DNA from: Sternotherus odoratus
Taxonomy: Eukaryota > Chordata > Testudines > Kinosternidae
DNA length: 64,000 nt
Direction: 5' to 3'
Assembly (NCBI GenBank): GCA_032164245.1
Contig: JAVMKO010000001.1
Span: forward strand, 162,493,434 to 162,557,433
Below are positions 30,265 to 43,100 of the stretch, piece by piece; positions within the stretch are counted from its first letter, which is position 1; each line of letters begins with the position of its first letter. The notes below the pieces were generated by a model. It ran no database searches. It was not told the DNA's origin and saw only the letters and a list, made by a program, of their open reading frames with translations. Made by a program: the position numbers and the translations under genes.

Positions 30265-30844
30265 TAGCCATCAGCGCACGGAGCCGCGCCGCACCCCCGG
30301 CTGCAGCGGTGACCCGCCGCCTTTCTCTCGCGCACGGGCGGCGCAGGGAAGTGCGGGGCCTGGTGCGGCGGCGCTGCCTGATCCCCATGGCGGAGCTCCC
30401 AGGGTCTGCGGCGGGCCCGGCCGGAGGCGGCAGGCTCGGGCTCCCGGCGGTCGTGGCCCCGGATCCCCGGCCTGCGCGGAGGTGAGTGGTGTCGGGCGTG
30501 CGGGTCTCTGGCGGGCGGGGAACCGAGCCCCCGCCGCGCGGCGACAGGCGGACGCGACCCCGGGGCAGCCCCCGCCCGGGCCGAATCCCGTTACGGTCTC
30601 GGCGGGGGGGGGGAGAACGGGGGGAGGAGGGGGGCGCGTTTCACGCCGTGGGGGAGGGGCAGCGCGGCCCCCAGCCCGCCGGCGCCCTGTGTGGAACGGG
30701 GGGGGGGGGACGGCGGACTCGGTACAGCAACATGGCTGCCGGGGCCCATCCTCCTCCCCAGGCACCTGCGGGGGGAGGGGAACGTCTACGGCCCCCCCTC
30801 CCCCAGGCTGCGCTCTATGGTTCCCCATGGGGGCAGAGCGGCTG

Positions 30845-30910
30845 ATTGACGTCCCGTCATGCCGCTGGTTCCGCAGAGGGCGACCAATGGCGGGAGGGCA
30901 TAAAGGGAAC
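30845..30910 (+). promoter_or_regulatory. SON proximal promoter elements
   Basis: A CRE-like TGACGTCC (30847), a CCAAT box (30884-30888) and an AT-rich GCATAAAGG (about 30898) occur in order, 100-170 bases before the SON ATG. Spacing suits a core promoter; function is inferred. Confidence 0.4.
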
Positions 30911-31013
30911 GCGTCGGCGTGGGGGCTGGCCCGTGGCTTCTTGCAGTGGTGCATTGTGGGGTAGTGGAGGACCCGCGTTGCGGATGGAGGGGGAGTCGAG
31001 CCGTGGGGCTGTC

Positions 31014-31108
31014 ATGGCGACTAACATCGAGCAGATCTTTCGGTCCTTTGTGGTCAGCAAGTTCCGGGAGATCCAGGAGGAGCAGGAGCAGCAGCAGCAG
31101 CTGGGCGG
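31014..31108 (+). CDS. SON: SON exon 1 (start codon)
   Basis: The ATG at 31014 opens MATNIEQIFRSFVVSKFREI, identical in pattern to the vertebrate SON N terminus. A glutamate/glutamine-rich tail encoded by a CAG/GAG run follows. The donor is GTAACG at 31109. An in-frame ATG ten codons upstream (30984) could add MEGESSRGAV; the conserved start is preferred. The exon lies in the CpG island. Confidence 0.95.
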
Positions 31109-34100
31109 GTAACGAGCCGGCTCGGGGCCGCGGGGGAGGCTGAGTGGGACGGGGGGCCGCGGGGAGAAGGATCGGGGGGCAGCGGCGGGACGGGGGGGGG
31201 CGGTGAGGGGGAGGGTGGGAGAACTAGGGGAGAGTTAGGTGGGGTAGGGGCGGCGGCGGCGGCCGTTGCGGGTCACTCGAACATACGGGGCCCGGCCCAG
31301 CGCTCCGCGGCGACATCCGGTTATGGTGCCACCAGGCCGCTGCTCCGCCGGGCCGCCCAGTTTCCCAGTGAAAATAACAAGTTTGGATGGGCTCATGTCG
31401 CAGCGCTGTGATGCGCCTCACCACACGTGCGCGCTGGTGTGTTGTCAGTCTGAACAAGTGCTGGGTGGGGTGGGGTTTCTTTTTTGGGGGGGAAGGGGGG
31501 CAGGGGTAGGAGGGAAATGAAATTTCTGTGTTGCGAAAAGGCCTGGGATGAAGCAGTGAGAAAATATTTTTCTCCTTTTGTCCTAGTTTTAGAGGCTAAT
31601 AAAGTTTTTGTCTAAGGATGCAGTAAGTAAAACAAACCAAAAGATGGATATTTCACTAAAGGGCAAGGCCTTTTCAGGAGGCTAAAATATTCTTTAGAAG
31701 GTTTGGCTGTAAGAAATGTGAATACATTACCTTTAAAAATAAAAATAAAGCTCGAAATTACTTGAATTTTGTTAATATTTTTCTCGGTTAGTGGAAAGGT
31801 AGAAGGCCAGCAGAATGGTGAAACAATCCCAGCTGAGCAAGCAAACACTTCAGATGACACAGTAACGGGTGCTGGGAGTCTTCAGAATGATCAGATAGTT
31901 CAGAAAATAGAGGAAGTACTGTCTGGGGCCCTTGATACAGAGCTACAGTGTAAATCAGGTAAATGAAAATGCTTACAAATTGCAAATATGTTTTTCTTCA
32001 AGGGGACACTATCAAGAGTAAATCTAGTCATATTTTTGAAAATGAAATAAGTTTCCAGTGCTACTCTTGCTGTGCACTTCCCTGATAGTTTTTTATGGTT
32101 TTATATTTTACAAAGGATTTTGTCTCCCCCTCTTATTGTGCTGATTAACCTACACAAAATTGGGCTAACTGACAAACTTGTATTCTATAAACTCTGAAAC
32201 TGATTATCCACATAGTGGTGTTAAAAGAAAAAAGTAATCTCCTCTCCTTATTTCTTTGTTTTGTTAATATTCAATTTTATTTGTGACAGAAGGTAAAACA
32301 ATCAGAATATATTTTTTCTTAGTTGACAAGTGCCTCTTTAAAGATAACTTCTGACATAAGGCATGTAACATTTCGTAAGTATCTTCTTCAAGGCATTGTT
32401 GCACAGTTCTAACTCTTGCAAAACTTACTGAAATTGATGCTAGTTTTGCTTGAGTGAGATCTATAGGATTAGTCCTCACCTCGATTATCAAACTACAAAA
32501 TTGTATGGCCAGGTATATTAATCAGATAGCAAGGTATGAAATAAAGTAATTCACTGGTGGTCGTATTAGTGAATAATGTGCTTATAGTGGGAAGAAAACA
32601 GGCATTCAGCTTTCAGTTGCTTCAACTGTAATACACTAAATAAAATGCCCTTTGATAACTATGAATCCATCAAAAACGACTTCTGCAAGCATTGTCTGCC
32701 TTAGAGTAGTCCAGTGATTTCAATGGGATATTCACATGAGTAAAGTTACTGGTGTATGTCAGAGTTGGCAGTACCTGGGGGTCCTACTTGATTACAAAAA
32801 TGAATTTTCATTATTTTGTCATGGAAATGAGAGGACTGCAGTGCGCTTGGTAAGTATAGATTCTAAGTGTTTCCATAGAGTTCCATGTAGAACTTCGCGG
32901 TTGATCTTTGATCTGAATAATCTCAAAAGTTACATTTGCAATTTTTTCTGATAATGTACATGGCTTTTCTACACTCAGCATTTTCAGAAACCTTCCTTGC
33001 AGTTGGTGTTGAACTGGTGTTGGTCAAATAGTACAAGGAACCGCGGGAGCACTAGTGCAAACTGGCCATTCGTGTCTAATTCTTCTCAAAAGAAGACTAG
33101 ATAATTTGGTAGTAAAAAACCGTGCAACCATTATGCACTAATGCTCCCATCAGTAATAGTAAAGATGAAGCTCCAGCAGTGATTCAGGATTTATTGAAAA
33201 AGTTGTGCAGAAAAGGACACTGACCCTAGATTATTGATATTCTTCATGCCATTCGAAGGAACATGGATAGAAATACCATTTTTTAATTAAAACACTTGCT
33301 AATATAGGCCAGAATCATACAAACACTCCTGTGTAAAGTTAGGTGCATGTCTTCATGATCAGGGCCATATGTGTTTTATAGTATGCCCATCAGCATAGTA
33401 TTTGAATGTTTGCTTTTTATATAAACTCTTTTGTTCCAAGATCACTTTCTCCTTTTAACTATTATTTTGAGGATGGAAGTAAATCATAGTCCTATGATAC
33501 AGCTTAGTGTTGCTGGGTTGCTCCAATGTATACTTTTTTTTTCCAGTGCAGTTATTTTTTTAAAGGAACCTGCCAGACTAGAATTATACACTGCATTAAA
33601 AATGATGTTTTTACTAGTAACACTTTAGAGCCCAATTCTGCAAGTATTTACATGCTTACCTCACATGCTGTTGGTTTCAGTGGCACAACTCAGTGCATAG
33701 TTAAGCAGATGTGTAAATCTTTTCAGGATTGAGGCGTACTTAAGGGGGCTTTAAGATGTTTATATACCTCACTGCTTAAGTTCTTTGCGTGTTTCTCAAG
33801 TTCTCTCAGATTGGCTAATGAAAGCTAGTGAATTTGAATTCAGTTGTATTTTTAGCTTCTCATTTTTATTTTTATTTTTGCTAGATGTGGTTGCAAACTG
33901 TTTTTTTGTTTTGTTTTTTTAAGAAAAACTTTCTATTTGAATTAATAAATAACCTTGAGAAGTTTTCTAAAGTGTTTAAGGGTTTTTAAACATACACATT
34001 CAATATTAGGAAGATGTTGACCTCTCATTTAAAAAAAAATCTTAACAGATTTAATCTTAATATATTTTAACAACTAAAGTAAAAGTTTTGTTGAAATCTT

Positions 34101-37100
34101 TTCCTTGGATAATGCAAATGGCACATTTTCTTCCCAATTATGTAATTTTGTAATATGTGCTATTTTTTTCAGGCATAGTTTTTGCTGTCTTCCATTCATT
34201 ATAAGTGTTTTAGCTTCTGATCAAAGGTCAGTTGCTATCTCATCATCTTAACAGTCCTGTTTGTTGTTTTAAGTGTAGAAATCCTAGCAAAAAATTGGCA
34301 AGAGGAAGTTTGAAGATTGGTTTAATGTTTTTGAAAGTTAAATTTTTGGTTTTTACTCAAATATTTTATTCTCCGATTGAAGGAAAATGTAACTTTGATG
34401 TATATCACAAAAAATGTTGATTTCAGGTTGTGTATAACTCTTATGTGCACCTGTGCCCAAATACAGTTTTAAAATATTTTATATTTGAATGTCTTTTTAT
34501 AAAATTAGTTTTAAATGTCTTTATTTTTTTTAGGTGTAGAGGAAGATTCAGTGAAAAAAAGCTCTTCCTGTACAAAAAGAGGCCCCACTGATGAAGTAGA
34601 AGATGAAATTCCAAGAAAAAAGTCCAAAAAGAACAAGAAACACAAAAGCAAGAAGAAGAAGAAGAAAAAGAAGAAGAAAAGGAAGAAAGAAAAAAAACAT
34701 AAAAAGCAGCCAAAGGAATCAAAATTAAGTGCACAGTATGGAGAGCATGCAGATTTACAACCTGCTTCTCACTCAAAGACAGAAGAATTGGTCTCAAAGT
34801 TGATCACACACCATGGAGGACATGCAGATTCAGATCTTGCTGGTCAAATGCAGCCAGAAGAATTGGACACAAAATTGAGAGCAGAGTACATGGGACATTC
34901 AATTAAAAGACTTGCACCTCATTTGCTATTAGATTCTGAATCATCTGTGGAAAAACGTGGGAGTGAAAAAACAAACTTGGCCTTGACTGATAAACACAGT
35001 ACATTCAATTCAGAAACCAGCAAATTGGATACCCAGGAAGAAAATACTACTACAATGAAAATTCAAGATCAAGCTAATGTAAAAATATTGGTGAATAAGA
35101 CTCATGAAAGTATATTACATATAGCTATTAATACAAATGCAGAGGGTAGACCTTTACGAGTTAAAAACACTGAAAATGATACTGTGTCTACCAACAGAAC
35201 TGGAGTTCCTGGTAAATCTGAAATTGAAAAGGATTTGGAAGCTACTTCAGCCTCTGAGATAACTGAAGAACTAAAAGAGTCAGACACTACCCTTAAATCG
35301 ATGTGCATGGTGGAAGTGAAAGAATTAGAAACAACCTTAGAATCTGAGGCCATGGCAAAGATTAAGCGTGGAGAAGCAATTCTAAAATCTCTGACTTCGG
35401 CGACTTCAGAGGGTTTGGAAACCCCTCCAGAATCTGTGGCCATAGCAGAGGTGAAAGAAACTCTAGAATCTGTGGCTGAGACAAATGATTTGGTAGTAAC
35501 TCCAACATCTGTAGTTGTAATGGAGATAAAAGCTTTGGAAGAAACTGCAGAATCTGTTGTCATGACAAATATGAAAGGTTTGGATGCAACACTAGAAACT
35601 GTGGGTGTGACAGAGGCAAAAAGTTTGCAAGGAGATATAGAATTTGTGATAGTGCCAGATGATTTGGTAGCAACTTCAAAATCTGTGGCCAAGGCAGAAG
35701 TGAATGATTTGGAAGCAATTCAAAAATCTGCATCTCTGGTGGAGGTGAAAGATTCAGAAGCAGCCCTAGAACCTGTAGGCATGCAGAAAATGAACAATTT
35801 GGAAAAAACCCTAGAATCTGTCACCCTGGGAAAATGTTCAGAAACAATCCCAGAACCTGCTGTGAACACAAAAAATTTGGAAGCAGCTTTAAAACCTATA
35901 TTGGAGATGAAAGACTTGGAAGTAACTACAGAACCTCTCCACATGGAGGAGGTGAAAGGTGCAGAACGAGACCTAGAATCTGTGACTACGGCAATAGATT
36001 TGGAAGGAACCCTCAAACCTGATCCTGTGGCAGAGGCAAAAGATTTAGATGCAGCATCACTGTCTCTGCAAATGGAAGATATGAAAGATTCAAAAGGATT
36101 CTTAGATTCTGTGGCCATGGCAAAAGGTCTAAAAACAATCCTAGACCCTGTAGGTGTGGCAGAGTTGAAAGATTTGGAAGGAATTCCAGAATCTCTGCAC
36201 ATACAGGATATGGAAGATTTGGAAGTATCCTTAGAACCTGTGGTCGTGACAACAGGTCTGAAAGTGGCTCTAGAACATGTGGCTGTGGCGAAAGCTGTGG
36301 AAGCAACTCCACTTTCTATGCAAATGGAAGACGTGAAAGATTTGGAAGAAGCCCTAGTAGAATCTGTGGGAGTGGCAAAAGATTCAGAAGCAGCCCTGGA
36401 TCATGTTGTCTTGGTAGAAAAGAAAGGTGTGGAACCAACTTCACTATGTCTGCAAATGAAAGATGTGAAAGATTCAGAAGGAGCTCTAGAATCCATTGTC
36501 ATGGAAGAAGGCTCAGAAGCAACCCAGGGACCAGTGGCAGAGGCAAAAGACTTGGAATCAATCCTAGAATCTGTCTCTGAAGTGAAAGGTTCAGAACCAG
36601 CACCACTGTTGCTGCAGATGGAAGATGTGAAAGGTTTAGGAGGAGGAGTAAAATCTTTAGCTATGGCAAAAGGGTCAAAACCAACCCTAAAGGCTGTGTC
36701 TGTGAGGGAGGGAAGAGGTTCAGAAGCAACTCTGCTGTCTCTGGAAATGGAGAATGTGAAAGATAAAGAAGAAGCCTTAGAATCTGTGGCCAGGGCAATA
36801 GATTCAGAACCAGCCCTAGAACCTGTGGCCATGGTAGAGACTAAAAGTCTGGAAGCAGTTCTGCCTCTGCAAATAGAGAATGTGAAAGATTCGGAAGGAG
36901 CCCTAGAATCTGTGGCCATGGCAAAAGATTTAGAGGCACCTCTAGAACCTGTGGCAGAGGTGAAAGATTCAGAAGCAATGCTTCAGTCTCTGGAAATGGA
37001 AGATGTGAAAGAATTAGAAGGAATCCTAGAATCTGCTGTGTCAGGAAAAAGTTCGGAGGCAACCCTAGGGCCTGTGGCCAGGGTGGAGGAGAAAGGTGCA

Positions 37101-40100
37101 GAAACACCTCCACTATCTCTGCAAATAGAAGATGTGACAGAAACAGGAGGAGTCCTAGAATCTGTGTCTGTTGTGAAGTTGAAGGCTTTGGAAGCAGCCT
37201 TTGAGTCTGTAGTCATGGTAGAGATGAAGAATTTAAATAAACCTGTACAAGCTGAGTCTGAGGTCACAACTCAGTTTAAAGATTTGGAAGCAATTCCCAA
37301 ATTTCTGTGCATGGAGGAAGATTTGGTAATAACTCCAGAATCTGAGACAACATTGAAAGTGAAAAACTTGGAAATAATTGGACAAGCTGAATCACTGGCA
37401 GAAGTGAACGATTGGGAAATCACCCCAGAATGTGAGGCAGTAGCAGAGTCCAAGGATTCAGAAACAGCTACAGAATCTCAGATGGTGATGGAAGTGAAAG
37501 ATTTGAAAACAATTCCACAATCCCAAGTCATGACAGAAATGAGTGACTTGAAAATACCTCCACCTACTGAGGTGGAGGTGATGAAAAGTTTTGAAACTGC
37601 TACAAGGTCTGATCCCACTGTAATGGAGGTGGAAGATTCTGAATCAACTCTGGAATCTAGAGCAGTAGTGGAGGTAAAAGATCTGGAAGCCACAGCAGAT
37701 TCTGAGGCAATAATAGGCATAAAACATTCTAAAAAATTTCTAGAATCTGAGGCCAACACAGAATTAAAACATTCAGAACCTACCCCAGAATCTTTATACC
37801 TGACAGATTTGAAAGATTCTGGAAAAACTCCAGAACCTGATGTGGTGAAGCAAATGAAAGATTCAAAAACAACTCAAAAATCTGAGCCCATCACTCTGGT
37901 GAAAGATTCTGAAGCTAGTCAAGAATTGCTGCATATAGTAGTAAAAGATTTGCAATCCACTCTAGAACCTGAGACCATGTCAGTGGTGAAAGATTTGAAG
38001 GAAACGTGTGAGATGGTGGTGACGAAAGATTTGGAAACAACCCTAATATCTGAAGCAATCGTGGATGTAAAGCATTCTATAGCTGCTCCAGAATCTTTGT
38101 ATAAAGCAAAGGTAAAGGATTCAGAAGCAGTTCCAGAATCTCTCTGCTCATCGAAGATGAAAGTTGCGGAATTAGCTCTCAAATTGGGGGCAGCAGCAAA
38201 GGTCAAAGATTTGAAAGAAACCCTAGAATCTAAGGTCATGGTAGATGTGAAAGATTTAGAAGCTGCTTCAGATTCTGTGATCAGGATGAAGGTAAATGAT
38301 TTGGAAGAAATTCCAGAACATCGCCAGCCTGTGGACGTGAAAGATTTGGAAGCATTTCCAGGATCTGAGGAAACGATGGAAGTAAAATATTCAGAAACAA
38401 CTCCAGAAGCTCAGATTTTGAAAGAGATGAAAGATTTGGAAGAAACTCTGGAATCTCTGCACGCTGAAGGGGTGGAGGAGTTGGAAAAAATTATTGACTC
38501 TATGCCAGTGGTAGTGGTGAAAGAATCTGAGGCTGTGATGGATCTGAAATTCCCAGCAACAACTCTAAAATCTGAGAAAACAGGGGAGGTGAAAATTTTG
38601 GAAGATACACGAGAATCTTTAACAGTGGAAAAGATAAATTCAAAAGCATGTCTAGAATTTCTGCACACTGAGAGAATTAAAGATTTGGAAGCAGATTTAG
38701 AAGCTGAGGCTGCAACGGATTTGAAGGATCTGGAAGCAACTTTGGGCACTGCACAGGTTAAATATTCAGAAGCAGTTTTGAAATCTATGGGCATAGCAGA
38801 GAGAAAACATTTGGAAACAACTGTAGAAAGTCCTAAGGCGGTGCTAGATTTGGAAACCATTTTAGAATCTCAGCACACTGTGGTTCTGAAATTTCCGGAA
38901 ACTCCTCTGATTCCTGAGTTAACAATGGAGGTGAAAGTTTCTGAAGCAGCTCTAGAATCTGAGGCAATGGTAGAGGTCAGTGACTTGCAAGCTACTCCAG
39001 AGTCTGTGGCTATGGTGGAGGTGAAAAAATGGAAAGCAGTTCCAGATTCTCTTCACACAGTAAATATGAATAACTTGGAAACATCTCCAGAATTGATGTC
39101 ACCTGATGAGGTGGAAAATTTGGAAGAAGCTCCTGAATCTGTGGTGCTGGCAGAGATGAAAGATTTGGAAGTAGTTTCAGATTCTCTGTGTACTGTAGGT
39201 GTGAAAGATTTGGAAGCAGCCCCAAAATATGTGGTGGCAGTAGCAGAGGTGAAGGATTTACAAGCAGCTTCAGAATCGGCAGCAGCGGTGAAAGAATTGG
39301 AAGCAGCTTCAGAATCTGTCATGACAGCGGCTGAATTGAAATACTTAGAAACAAGTCCAGAATCTGTGGTGGTGACTGCAGAAATGAAAGATTTAGAAGC
39401 AGCTCTGAAATCTGTGATGGTGACAGAGGTGAAGGATTTGAGAGCAGCTCCGGAATCTTTGAAAGCAGAGGTGACAAATATGGAAGCAGCGCCAGATATT
39501 CTGAGTCCTGTAGATGTGAAAGATTCCGAAGCAAGTACAGAATCTCTGCTGGTGGCTTTAGAGGTGAAAGATTTAGAAGCTGCTCCAGAATCTGTGGTGG
39601 CTGCTGCAGAAATGAAAGATTTAGAAGCAATTCCGGAATCTGTGGCAGAGATGAAGGATTTGCATTCTGCTCCAGATGCTGTGGTGGTGGTGGAAGATTT
39701 GAAAGCATCTCCAGAATATTTGGGAGCAGAGGTGACAGATTTGGAAGCAGCTACAAATTTTCTGCACACTGAAGATGTGAAAGATTCTGAAAGAACTCCA
39801 CAATCTGTGGTAGTGTCTGCAGAGATGAAGGATTCTGAAACAACTCCAGAATCTGTGGTGGTAGTGGCAGAGGTAAAATACTCAGAAACAAGTCTGGAAT
39901 CAATGGTAGTGACAGCAAAGGTGAAAGATTTGAAAGCAGTTCCAGAATCTGTGGTGACAGTGACACAAATCAAAGATTTGCAAGCTGTCCCAGTTTCTCT
40001 GGTGGCAGTGGCAGACATAGAAGATTCAGAAGGAGCTAGTGATTCTCTGCATACTGTAGATGTGAAGGATTCAGAAGCAAAGCCAAAATCTGTGGGGTTG

Positions 40101-43100
40101 GCTGTAGAGATGAAAGATTTGGAAAAAGCTCCAGAATCTGTGGTGATGGCAGAGGTGAAAAATTTGGAAGCACCTCCAGATTCTCGGCATACAGTGTATA
40201 TTAAAGATTCAGAAACAACTCAGGAGTCTGTGGCAGTGACAGCAGAGATGAATGATTCAGAAGCAACTCCAGCATTTGGGACGGTGGTGGCAGAAGCAAA
40301 AAATTCAGAAGCAGCTTCAGAATCTGTGGTGATAGAGGCAGAGGTGAAGGATTTGCAAGCTGCTCCAAATTCTCTGGTGGTGGTGGCAGAGAGAGAAGAT
40401 TCAGAAACAGCAAGTGTTTCTCTGCATACTTCAGATCTGAATGATTTAGAAGCAGCTCCAGAATGTGTGGAGGCTACAACAGATCTGAAAAAGTTGGAAG
40501 CACCTCCAGATTCTCTGTATACACTGTACATTAAAGATTCAGAAATAACTCAGGAATTTGTGGAAGTGACAGCAGAGGTGAATAATTTGGAAGCAACTCC
40601 AGCCTCTGTGGCAGTGGCGGCAGAGATGAAAGATTTGGGAGCAGCTCCAGAATCCGTGGCGGCTGTGGCGGAGGCGAAAGATTTGGAAGCGGCTGCAGAA
40701 TCTGTGGCGACGGCAAAAGATTTGGGAGAGGCTCCAGAATCGGTGGCAGTGGCGGAAGTTTCGGGAGCGGCTCCAGAATTGGTGGTAGTGGAATTTTCGG
40801 GAGCAGCTGCAAAATTGGTGGCGGCTGTGGCAGAGGCAAAAGATTCCGAAGTGGCTCCCGGATCAGTGGCAGTAGTGAGGGAGAATGATGAGGATCTTTT
40901 AAAAAAAAAGAAAGCATATGAAAAACGTAACAAGAGTAGTAATAAAAATAAACAAGACGCAAAGAAATTAAAAAGGAGTAAATCTAAATCTCTTTCACGA
41001 TCCAGGAAGCGGAAAAAAAAGTCCAAGTCACGTTCTGTCTCTAAACATTTGAAATGTAAAAGAGCAAGGTCTAGGAGCAGAAACTACTCAAATTCCAGGA
41101 AGAAACGTTCTGTATCTTATGACAGGTCTAGATCCAGATCTGTTGAAAAAAGGGGTGGCAAAGACTCTTCCTGGTGGTCCAGACGCAGGCGTTCCAGGTC
41201 CTCTGATGGTCTCAAGTCAAGATCCAGATCCATTGATAAAAACTCTTCCTGGAGGTCAAGACGCAGGTGGTCCAGGTCCTCTGATCGTCTCAAGTCTAGA
41301 TCCCGATCTGTTGAAAAAAGAGACCGCAAAGATTCTTCACGGAGGTCTAGACGCAGACGCTCCAAGTCCTTGGATCGTCTCAAGTCTAGATCCAGATCCA
41401 GGTCTGTTGGAAAAAAAGGGCGCAAAGATTCTTCACGGAGGTCCAGACGCAGACGTTCCAAGTCCTTGGACCGTCTCAAGTCTAGATCCAGATCCAGGTC
41501 TGTTGAAAGAAAAGGGCGCAAAGACTCTTCATGGAGGTCCAGACGCAGACGCTCCAAGTCCTCTGATCGTCTCAAGTCTAGATCCAGATCTAGGTCTGTT
41601 GAAAGAAAAGGGCGCAAAGACTCTTCACGGAGGTCTAGACGCAGACGCTCTAAGTCCTCTGATCGTTTCAAGTCTAGATCCAGATCCAGATCTTTTGAAA
41701 AAAGTGGTGGCAAAGAATCTTCCTGGAGATCCAGACGTAGACTCTCCAAGTCCTCTGATCGTTTCAAGTCCAGATCCAGATCTTTTGAAAAAAGAGGTGC
41801 TAAAGAATCTTCATGGAGATCCAGACGTAGACGCTCCAAGTCCTCTGATCGTTTCAAGTCCAGATCCAGATCTTTTGAAAAAAGAGGTGCCAAAGAATCT
41901 TCCTGGAGGGCTAGACGCAGACGCTCGAAGTCCTTTGATCGTCTCAAATCAAAATCTAGATCCAGATCTGTTGAAAAAAGTGGTAAAGAATCTTCCTGGA
42001 GGTCGAGACGTAGGCACTCCAAATCCTCTGATCGTCTCAAGTCAAGATCGAGATCTGTTGAAAAAAGAGGGGGCAGAGACTCTTCATGGAGGTCTAAACG
42101 TAGACGCTCCAAGTCCTCAGATCGTTTCAAATCTAGATCAAGATCTGTTGAAAAAAGGGGCAGAGACTCTTCACGGAGGTCTAAACGTAGACGGTCCAAA
42201 TCCACTGATCATCACAAGTCTAGATCCAAATCTGCTGAAAAAAGAGGTAATAAAGAGTCTTCACGTAAGTCTAAACGTAGACGCTCCAAGTCCTCGGATC
42301 GTCGCAAATCTAAATCCAAATCTATTGAAAAAGTAGGAAGCAAAGAGTCTTCACGGCGGTCCAGACGTAGATGCTCAAAATCCTTTGATGGTCTAAAGTC
42401 TAGATCAAGATCCAAATCTGTTGAAAAAAGAGGGAGCAAGAAGTCTTCAAGGAGATCTAAAAGTAAACGCTCCAAGTCTTCTGAACGTCACAAGTCCAAA
42501 TCCAAATCCGTTGAAAGAATAGAGGTACAGAAACCTTCACAGAAGTCTCAAAGTAACCGCTCCAAGTCTTTTGAACGTCATACATCTAGATCCAAATCTG
42601 TCGAAGAAATAGAGGGAAAAGAATCTTCACAGAGGTCTCGAAGTAGCCGGTCCAAGTCTTCGGAGCGTCACAAGTCCAGATCCAAATCTGTTGAAGAAAT
42701 AGAGGCTCAGGAGCCTTCACGGAGGTCTCGAAGTAGCCGCTCCAAGTCTTCTGTACATCACAGGTCTAGATCCAAATCTGTTGAAAAAATAGCGATTCAG
42801 GAGCTTTTGCAGAGATCTCAAGGTATCTGTTCAAAATCTTCTGAATGTCACATGTATAGATCCAAATCTGTTGAAGAAATAGTTGTTCAGGATCTTTCAC
42901 AGAGGTTACGAAGTAGCCGCTCCAAGTCCTTGGAAAATCAGAAGTCTAGATCCAAATCTGTTGAAGAAGTAGAGAGCAAAGAATTTTCACAGAAATCTCG
43001 AAGTAGCTGCTCCAACTTTTCTGGAAATCTCCTGTCCAGATCCAAATCTGTTGAAGAAATAGCAGTGCTGGAGCCTTCACAGAGGTCTCGAAGTAGCCGC

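Larger units (their letters stand above)
30280..31350. promoter_or_regulatory. CpG island between SON and GART (probable shared promoter)
   Basis: CG dinucleotides are dense here and sparse in the flanking introns. The SON start codon lies inside it. In other vertebrates GART and SON are transcribed divergently from one CpG-rich promoter (established), so GART's untranslated first exon is expected here on the minus strand. I could not fix its donor. Confidence 0.8.

Noticed and set aside
30224..30964. 246- and 227-codon frames on both strands near the CpG island
   Set aside because: GC-rich stop-free sequence; neither resembles a known protein. Only the small candidate exon at 30388 was kept as a question.
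39053..40018. 321-codon minus-strand frame rich in Ser and Thr
   Set aside because: Antisense of the acidic SON repeats.
41117..42205. Long minus-strand frame reading LDLDLRRSEDLERLRLDL repeats
   Set aside because: It is the antisense of the RS repeats of SON; its leucine-rich look comes from the reverse complement of RSRS codons.
41119..42336. 405-codon plus-strand frame with VSSLDPDLLKK repeats
   Set aside because: Frame-shifted shadow of the same SON repeats with no start context or splice support.
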